A stretch of 41,812 nucleotides of DNA. Source: JBBDXA01 sp040902585 (lineage in GTDB: Bacteria > Planctomycetota > Phycisphaerae > Phycisphaerales > Phycisphaeraceae). The stretch lies in assembly GCA_040902585.1 (NCBI GenBank), contig JBBDXA010000063.1, positions 1 through 41,812 on the forward strand. The letters run 5' to 3'. The notes under the pieces were generated by a model, which saw only the letters and a list, made by a program, of their open reading frames with translations, had not been told where the DNA came from and did no database searches. The position numbers were made by a program, and so were the translations under genes. Numbering within the stretch: position 1 is the first letter of the stretch; each line of letters opens with the position of its first letter. Shown piece after piece: positions 38,179 through 41,812 of the stretch.

Positions 38179-39465
38179 TCACTCGCTTTCAGTTTTGTTT
38201 TCAATGTAGATCACCGCTTCGCGCAGGCGGAGGCGGTCCATCACCGGGCCGTTGCCGGCAGGGTCGAGGAGGAAGGTGAGCGCGTTGCCCTTGAGCTCGG
38301 CATTAATCGCGGCACTGCGCTGCGTGTGGCTGATCGCCTGGCGGGCGATCTGCGTGCCGCCGGCGCGGATGCTCACGATAAAATCCGCCCACTCGCTGCC
38401 GGGGCCTGTGGCATCGAGCTCGGCGACGGCCGCGAATCGCCGGGCGTTCTCGGGCAATTCGAAGGTCACCGTCAGCGGCGCGTGCAGGCGGATCACATCG
38501 CCTTCCACCCGCGGCGGCAGCGACAGGCCGAAAACTTCGCCGCCGTCATCCACCTTCATCGGCAGTTCCGCCAGGTCCACCAGTCGGCCTTGCGGCGAAG
38601 CGAGCTCGACCCGCGCGACCTGCGCCAGCGCCAGTGTGATTTCCTTACCGCTGAGCTGGGCCGTCATTGAGAGCTTGTCCGACTCGATGTTGATCGTGTT
38701 GGATGTCAGGCGTGAACCGTCACGCAGGACGATGACATTCCGCGGTGCTTGCGGCGCCTTGAGCGGATTCGCCAGCACCAGGCCGCGCACGCGATCGATG
38801 GGCAGCGCGATGGGCTTGGCGTTGCCCAGTTGAATGTCGATCGTCGCCGCCTTGATCGCCGCGACGAAGCCCTCCATCGCATCGCCGTTGGAAAGCAACA
38901 CGCGATCGTAAGCAGGCGTCGCGCCGGCAACCGTTGTTCCATCGAGCATGAACCGGCTGACGACATCGAGGTTCACCGAAAGCTTGCCGAGCGCCGCGTG
39001 CTGGAAGCTGAGTTTTTGGCCGTCGTCGCTGGCACCGGTCCACCTGGCGATGAGGCGCTGGCCGTCGATCAGGTCGAGCCGGGCGGGCGGCGGAGGCTGC
39101 GGGGGCTGCGGGGCAGGCGGAGCCTTTGTCAGGTTCGCGGTTTCGTTGATGGTCTTCGTGCCGGGAGCCGCGGCGATCGTGGAGGGCGGAGGTGCCACAG
39201 GCTTCGCGGCCGCGCCTGATTCGTTCTCTGTCTTTTCAGCGTCTTCGAGGAATCGCAGTTGCAGCAGCTTGCCTGTGGATTCGATCTGAAGCGTTCGCTC
39301 TGAATCGAAGAAGGTGATCTTCCCGCCGCCGAAGCTCTGGAGCATGACTTGCCGGGGCTGAAGGTCCGGGCCGATGAGCAGCGCGGGGGTGACGGCGTGT
39401 GCTGCGGCTGATGCGATCAGGAGAATCGCCAGGACTGCTGCGAGATGTTTTGTAGTGCAACTCAT
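38179..39465 (-). CDS. Exported protein of unknown function, possible NPCBM-like C-terminus
   Basis: 428 residues from the ATG at 39465, with a signal peptide (HLAAVLAILLIASAAAHA). A Pro-rich linker (APPAPQPPQPPPP) follows a first beta domain. Then come repeats of the form LDLIDGQRLIARW, VLLSNGDAMEGFV and VIVLRDGSRLTSNTI, which look like small beta units. The last part, LHAPLTVTFELPENARRFAAVAELDATGPGSEWADFIVSI, resembles NPCBM carbohydrate-binding modules. The stop is followed closely by no neighbour in the same frame. It follows Uma2 by 19 nt. Function inferred only in broad terms. Confidence 0.65.
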   Translation of the reverse strand: MSCTTKHLAAVLAILLIASAAAHAVTPALLIGPDLQPRQVMLQSFGGGKITFFDSERTLQIESTGKLLQLRFLEDAEKTENESGAAAKPVAPPPSTIAAAPGTKTINETANLTKAPPAPQPPQPPPPARLDLIDGQRLIARWTGASDDGQKLSFQHAALGKLSVNLDVVSRFMLDGTTVAGATPAYDRVLLSNGDAMEGFVAAIKAATIDIQLGNAKPIALPIDRVRGLVLANPLKAPQAPRNVIVLRDGSRLTSNTINIESDKLSMTAQLSGKEITLALAQVARVELASPQGRLVDLAELPMKVDDGGEVFGLSLPPRVEGDVIRLHAPLTVTFELPENARRFAAVAELDATGPGSEWADFIVSIRAGGTQIARQAISHTQRSAAINAELKGNALTFLLDPAGNGPVMDRLRLREAVIYIENKTESE

Positions 39466-39484
39466 TAAGTTTGCGAACAGGCTA

Positions 39485-40042
39485 TTACTCGAACACTTCG
39501 TTGACGTGCATCTTGAATCCGGGTACCGCCGGGTCGTCTTTGAGCGTTTCGCCGGCGCGATAGGTGACGGTTGTTTGATCCGCATGGTAGGCCGTGATAA
39601 TTCTTTTCTTCGGATTCACGATCCACACGGACGCCGCGCCGCCTGAAAGCCAGTCGCCGATCTTCTTCATCACCTCGCCGGCTCGGTCTTCGGGCGAAAG
39701 AACCTCGACAGCCAGGTCCGGCGCGCCGCGGAAGAACTTGACGTCATCCGAAGGTGGCAGCCGATCTTTGCGGATGAAGGCGACATCGGGGGCACGCACC
39801 GTATCAGGATTCAGATCGAGCAGGAATCCGGTCTCCGCGCCAAGGACCACGCCGAGGCCATGCTTCCTGACGTAAGTCCATAGGAGGCCGTGAATATTGC
39901 CAATGATCCCGCCGTGTTGATAGCCTGCCGGACTCATCATGATGAGGTTGCCCCGAATGAGTTCACACCGCCCGATGTCGCCCATGGCGAGCAACTGGGC
40001 GGCGGTGATGGTGCGCGACTTGGGTGAAGTGGTCTGCGGCAT
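39485..40042 (-). CDS. Uma2 family endonuclease-fold protein (DUF820)
   Basis: 185 residues, typical length. Uma2 landmarks: YELIRGNLI-like CELIRGNLIMM, SPAGYQHGGIIGNI, the nuclease-like PDLAVEVLSPEDRAGEVMKKIGDWLSGGAASVWIVNP with the Asp-Glu-Lys pattern of the PD-(D/E)XK fold, and a C-terminal PGFKMHVNEVFE. Members are common in cyanobacteria and planctomycetes and of unknown function. The -10-like TAGAAT, 6 nt before the ATG, starts with the TAG stop codon of the upstream gene. Confidence 0.92.
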   Translation of the reverse strand: MPQTTSPKSRTITAAQLLAMGDIGRCELIRGNLIMMSPAGYQHGGIIGNIHGLLWTYVRKHGLGVVLGAETGFLLDLNPDTVRAPDVAFIRKDRLPPSDDVKFFRGAPDLAVEVLSPEDRAGEVMKKIGDWLSGGAASVWIVNPKKRIITAYHADQTTVTYRAGETLKDDPAVPGFKMHVNEVFE

Positions 40043-40048
40043 GAACGG

Positions 40049-40054
40049 ATTCTA
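40049..40054 (-). promoter_or_regulatory. Candidate -10 box of Uma2 containing the upstream stop codon
   Basis: The complement of ATTCTA reads TAGAAT; TAG (40054-40052) is the stop of the prenyltransferase-repeat gene. The ATG is 6 nt further on. Confidence 0.45.
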
Positions 40055-41089
40055 TCGCTGGAAAATCGGCAGGTAGCGATTGGGCATTTGAAGGATGATC
40101 AGCGCCATCGCTGAGCCGTAGGATTCGCCGTGCGGGTCGGACCATTTGCCGTCGGACTCCTGCTTGAACACGATCTCGCGGCGGATGGCGGGGAACCACT
40201 GTTTCCAGAAGTCGCCGCCGGCCAGGTACATCGCCTGGGCGGCGTAGTAGTGGCCGTAGTAGAAATGCCCGATGGCGTAGCTGCTCATCTGCGTGCGGTA
40301 AGGCAGCAGGTATTCGAGACCTTTCTTGATCGCGTCATCTTCGTAGATGCCCGCGTAGTAAAGCGTGGCGACGCCCGCTGCCGAGCGCGGGAACGCGCTG
40401 CCGCCGGAGTTGAGCATGTACTTGAATCCGCCATCGCTCGTCTGACACTGGCGCACGTAACGGATCGCCGCATCAATGGTCTTCTTAGGCACGCTGATGC
40501 CCGCCTCGCGCGCCGAGCGCAGGGCCATGACCTGGCAGATGGTCACGCTCAGGTCGGCATCCGCGGCTTCGGGTCGATAGCGCCAGCCGCCTTCATCGTT
40601 CTGCGTGTTGATGATGAGTCGCACGGCTTTGACGAGGGCTTCGCGCACGCGGCGATCGCCGGTCATGCCGTAAATCTCGCCGAGGAAAAGCGTGGCGAAG
40701 CCGTGACCGTACATGGGGCCGTGCGAAACATCGGCGGCGATGAAGCCGGTTTCACTGGCGGAACTGAGAATGAAGTCGAGACCTTTGGTGACGATGTCAC
40801 CGTACTTGCCCCGGCCGGGCAGGTGGCCGTCGGCCATGAAGGCGAGGCAGGCCAGCGCGGTGATGCCGACGTTGCGGCCGTAACGGTTGGCGGCGAAGGA
40901 ACCATCTTCGACCTGCGTGCTCTTGAGATACGCGAGGCCTTTGTCGACGGCCTTGCGCACATCGGGCGTGATCTCGATGAAGTCCACATCGGCGATGGAA
41001 TCACGGCGCTGAGCGTGAGCAAGAGGCGCCGCGAAGGCGAAGAGCAAAGCGGCGAAAACCAGGCGGGTTGAAGGCATCGTGTGACTCAT
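40052..41089 (-). CDS. Secreted prenyltransferase/squalene-cyclase-repeat protein
   Basis: 345 residues from the ATG at 41089, which overlaps the upstream stop as ATGA, so translation is coupled. A signal peptide ends PLAHAQ. The body is an alpha/alpha toroid of about six repeats: KGLAYLKSTQVEDGSFAANRYG, IINTQNDEGGWRYRPEA, YVRQCQTSDGGFKYML and FKQESDGKWSDPHG are QW-like motifs, as in squalene-hopene cyclases and terpene cyclases, but DXDD is not seen, so catalysis is doubtful. Exported members of this kind are common in planctomycetes. Confidence 0.85.
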   Translation of the reverse strand: MSHTMPSTRLVFAALLFAFAAPLAHAQRRDSIADVDFIEITPDVRKAVDKGLAYLKSTQVEDGSFAANRYGRNVGITALACLAFMADGHLPGRGKYGDIVTKGLDFILSSASETGFIAADVSHGPMYGHGFATLFLGEIYGMTGDRRVREALVKAVRLIINTQNDEGGWRYRPEAADADLSVTICQVMALRSAREAGISVPKKTIDAAIRYVRQCQTSDGGFKYMLNSGGSAFPRSAAGVATLYYAGIYEDDAIKKGLEYLLPYRTQMSSYAIGHFYYGHYYAAQAMYLAGGDFWKQWFPAIRREIVFKQESDGKWSDPHGESYGSAMALIILQMPNRYLPIFQR

Positions 41090-41577
41090 CGGCAGGTGTG
41101 CCCTGCGGTCTTGTCGGACGGGCGTGTCAGTCTGTCGTCTGGTCGTCCTTTCGTACATTGCCAAATCAACAACGCAAGATAGCCCACAAGCCCGAATGCG
41201 AGAAACGCGATCGGGACCAATAAAAACCCGAAGGCTGCTTCCGCGTTACCTAACAATTCTATTTCAATAACCAAGGTCACGAGCAGCACGAAGGGACCGA
41301 CCAGACCAATCAGAAGCGCTTGCCCAATCATGCGCCAAACACGTTCGCGTCGGAGTGTCAGACGAGACAGATGAATCACGCCAACAAATGGAATGATGAA
41401 GCACATCGATAGTGCAGCGACAGGCCCGACGATGTCGTTGGACGCGAACAACTTGTGAGTGGGGATGAACGCGTAATAGAAAACCATGCAGCAGGCGGTG
41501 GCCGCGGCGTAGCGGATCAGAAGATGGATCGCTTTGGAATGCATCATCGCACCATGCGCCCGCCGAGGAGTCTTCAC
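41086..41577 (-). CDS. Polytopic membrane protein of unknown function
   Basis: 163 residues if started at the GTG at 41577, which overlaps the preceding stop as GTGA; ATGs at 41547 and 41544 also fit. Four membrane helices are visible: HLLIRYAAATACCMVFYYAF, VAALSMCFIIPFVGVIHL, LLIGLVGPFVLLVTLVIEI and FLLVPIAFLAFGLVGYLALLI. Its composition is less GC-driven than that of neighbours. It sits between a Gln-rich protein and the prenyltransferase-repeat protein in one operon. Confidence 0.65.
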   Translation of the reverse strand: MKTPRRAHGAMMHSKAIHLLIRYAAATACCMVFYYAFIPTHKLFASNDIVGPVAALSMCFIIPFVGVIHLSRLTLRRERVWRMIGQALLIGLVGPFVLLVTLVIEIELLGNAEAAFGFLLVPIAFLAFGLVGYLALLIWQCTKGRPDDRLTRPSDKTAGHTCR

Positions 41578-41812
41578 TCCTTCCCTTCCTCTGCCAGCCT
41601 GCGGTAATACGCCTCCGTCAACTTCTTATAAAGCGGGCTGAACTTTTCACCCAGGCCCTGTTCCAGTTCGCTGCGGATGCGAGCCGGCAGCCGGCCCCAT
41701 TCGATGCGGCTCTCTTCGATCGGACCGCCCTGGGCCGCGTCGGCCTTGGTGCCCTTCTCCGAGCGATCGTTCGTCAACTCCGACTTCTGCTGATTGCCCT
41801 GTTGCTGCTGCG
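41574..41812 (-). CDS. C-terminal part of a Gln-rich protein, cut by the window edge
   Basis: The frame is open to the window end and reads QQQQGNQQKSELTNDRSEKG before continuing with GGPIEESRIEWGRLPARIRSELEQGLGEKFSPLYKKLTEAYYRRLAEEGKE. The Gln-rich stretch and the WGRLPARIR/YYRRLAEE ending resemble the C-termini of large planctomycete proteins encoded next to prenyltransferase-repeat genes, by memory only. Its stop overlaps the start of the membrane protein. The full length cannot be judged. Confidence 0.6.
   Translation of the reverse strand, partial: QQQQGNQQKSELTNDRSEKGTKADAAQGGPIEESRIEWGRLPARIRSELEQGLGEKFSPLYKKLTEAYYRRLAEEGKE

Noticed and set aside
39485..40042. Uma2 protein as a restriction or defence nuclease
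   Set aside because: No methyltransferase or defence gene is adjacent, and Uma2 proteins occur in many copies in such genomes without a defence context.

Overview
The window looks like a chromosomal piece of a GC-rich planctomycete, most likely class Phycisphaerae, and probably comes from a draft or metagenome assembly. The taxonomic call is inference. It rests on two PEP-CTERM secreted proteins, two orphan pseudopilin-like proteins ending in short histidine/aspartate-rich tails, a tandem DUF1080 protein, a DUF1598-like protein, a formylglycine sulfatase, a DUF481 barrel and a Uma2 protein, plus dense families of interspersed palindromic repeats. No rRNA, tRNA, CRISPR array, prophage or classical IS was seen. 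A 10-N scaffold gap lies at 27130-27139, between a G run and a C run.

Layout. 1-3545: pseudopilin, then an MBOAT O-acyltransferase overlapping an SGNH-like partner (surface polymer acylation). 3558-7312: small membrane proteins and a pterin pair (tandem-domain 6-pyruvoyltetrahydropterin synthase-like protein and a pteridine-reductase-like SDR), followed by a lipoprotein. 7393-8873: esterase and a SUI1/eIF1-like factor. 9086-12536: a three-gene TolQ/TolR-type motor with a zinc-ribbon channel protein. 12774-17296: PEP-CTERM protein, polyphosphate kinase and diguanylate cyclase. 17371-21026: minus-strand block with a TauE/SafE exporter, an unknown protein, the DUF1080 protein and a lipoprotein. 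21047-21808: a REP-associated tyrosine transposase between REP elements (a REPtron). 21824-27090: ApaG, pseudopilin, CAP-domain protein, DUF1598-like protein and a nitrilase-family amidase. 27209-33681: TPR-YggX fusion, AI-2E family permease, second PEP-CTERM protein, YgfZ, DUF481 barrel and a zf-TFIIB protein. 33694-37981: DUF2071-like protein, sulfatase, small membrane protein, HExxH metalloprotease and a methyltransferase. 38179-41812: a minus-strand operon with a partial Gln-rich protein, a membrane protein, a prenyltransferase-repeat secreted protein, Uma2 and a secreted protein.

Three patterns cut across the genes. (1) Palindromic repeat families sit in many intergenic gaps, and one shows compensatory changes in its stems; its likely mobiliser is the RAYT gene. 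(2) At least five genes take their last residues and stop codon from an interspersed repeat. (3) Many genes have a TANNNT -10-like hexamer 5-8 nt before the start codon, which predicts leaderless mRNAs, whereas most genes for exported proteins have a leader with a Shine-Dalgarno sequence. The most system-like locus is the zinc-ribbon TolQ plus two TolR-like proteins: only one of the two TolR-like subunits keeps the proton-relay aspartate.
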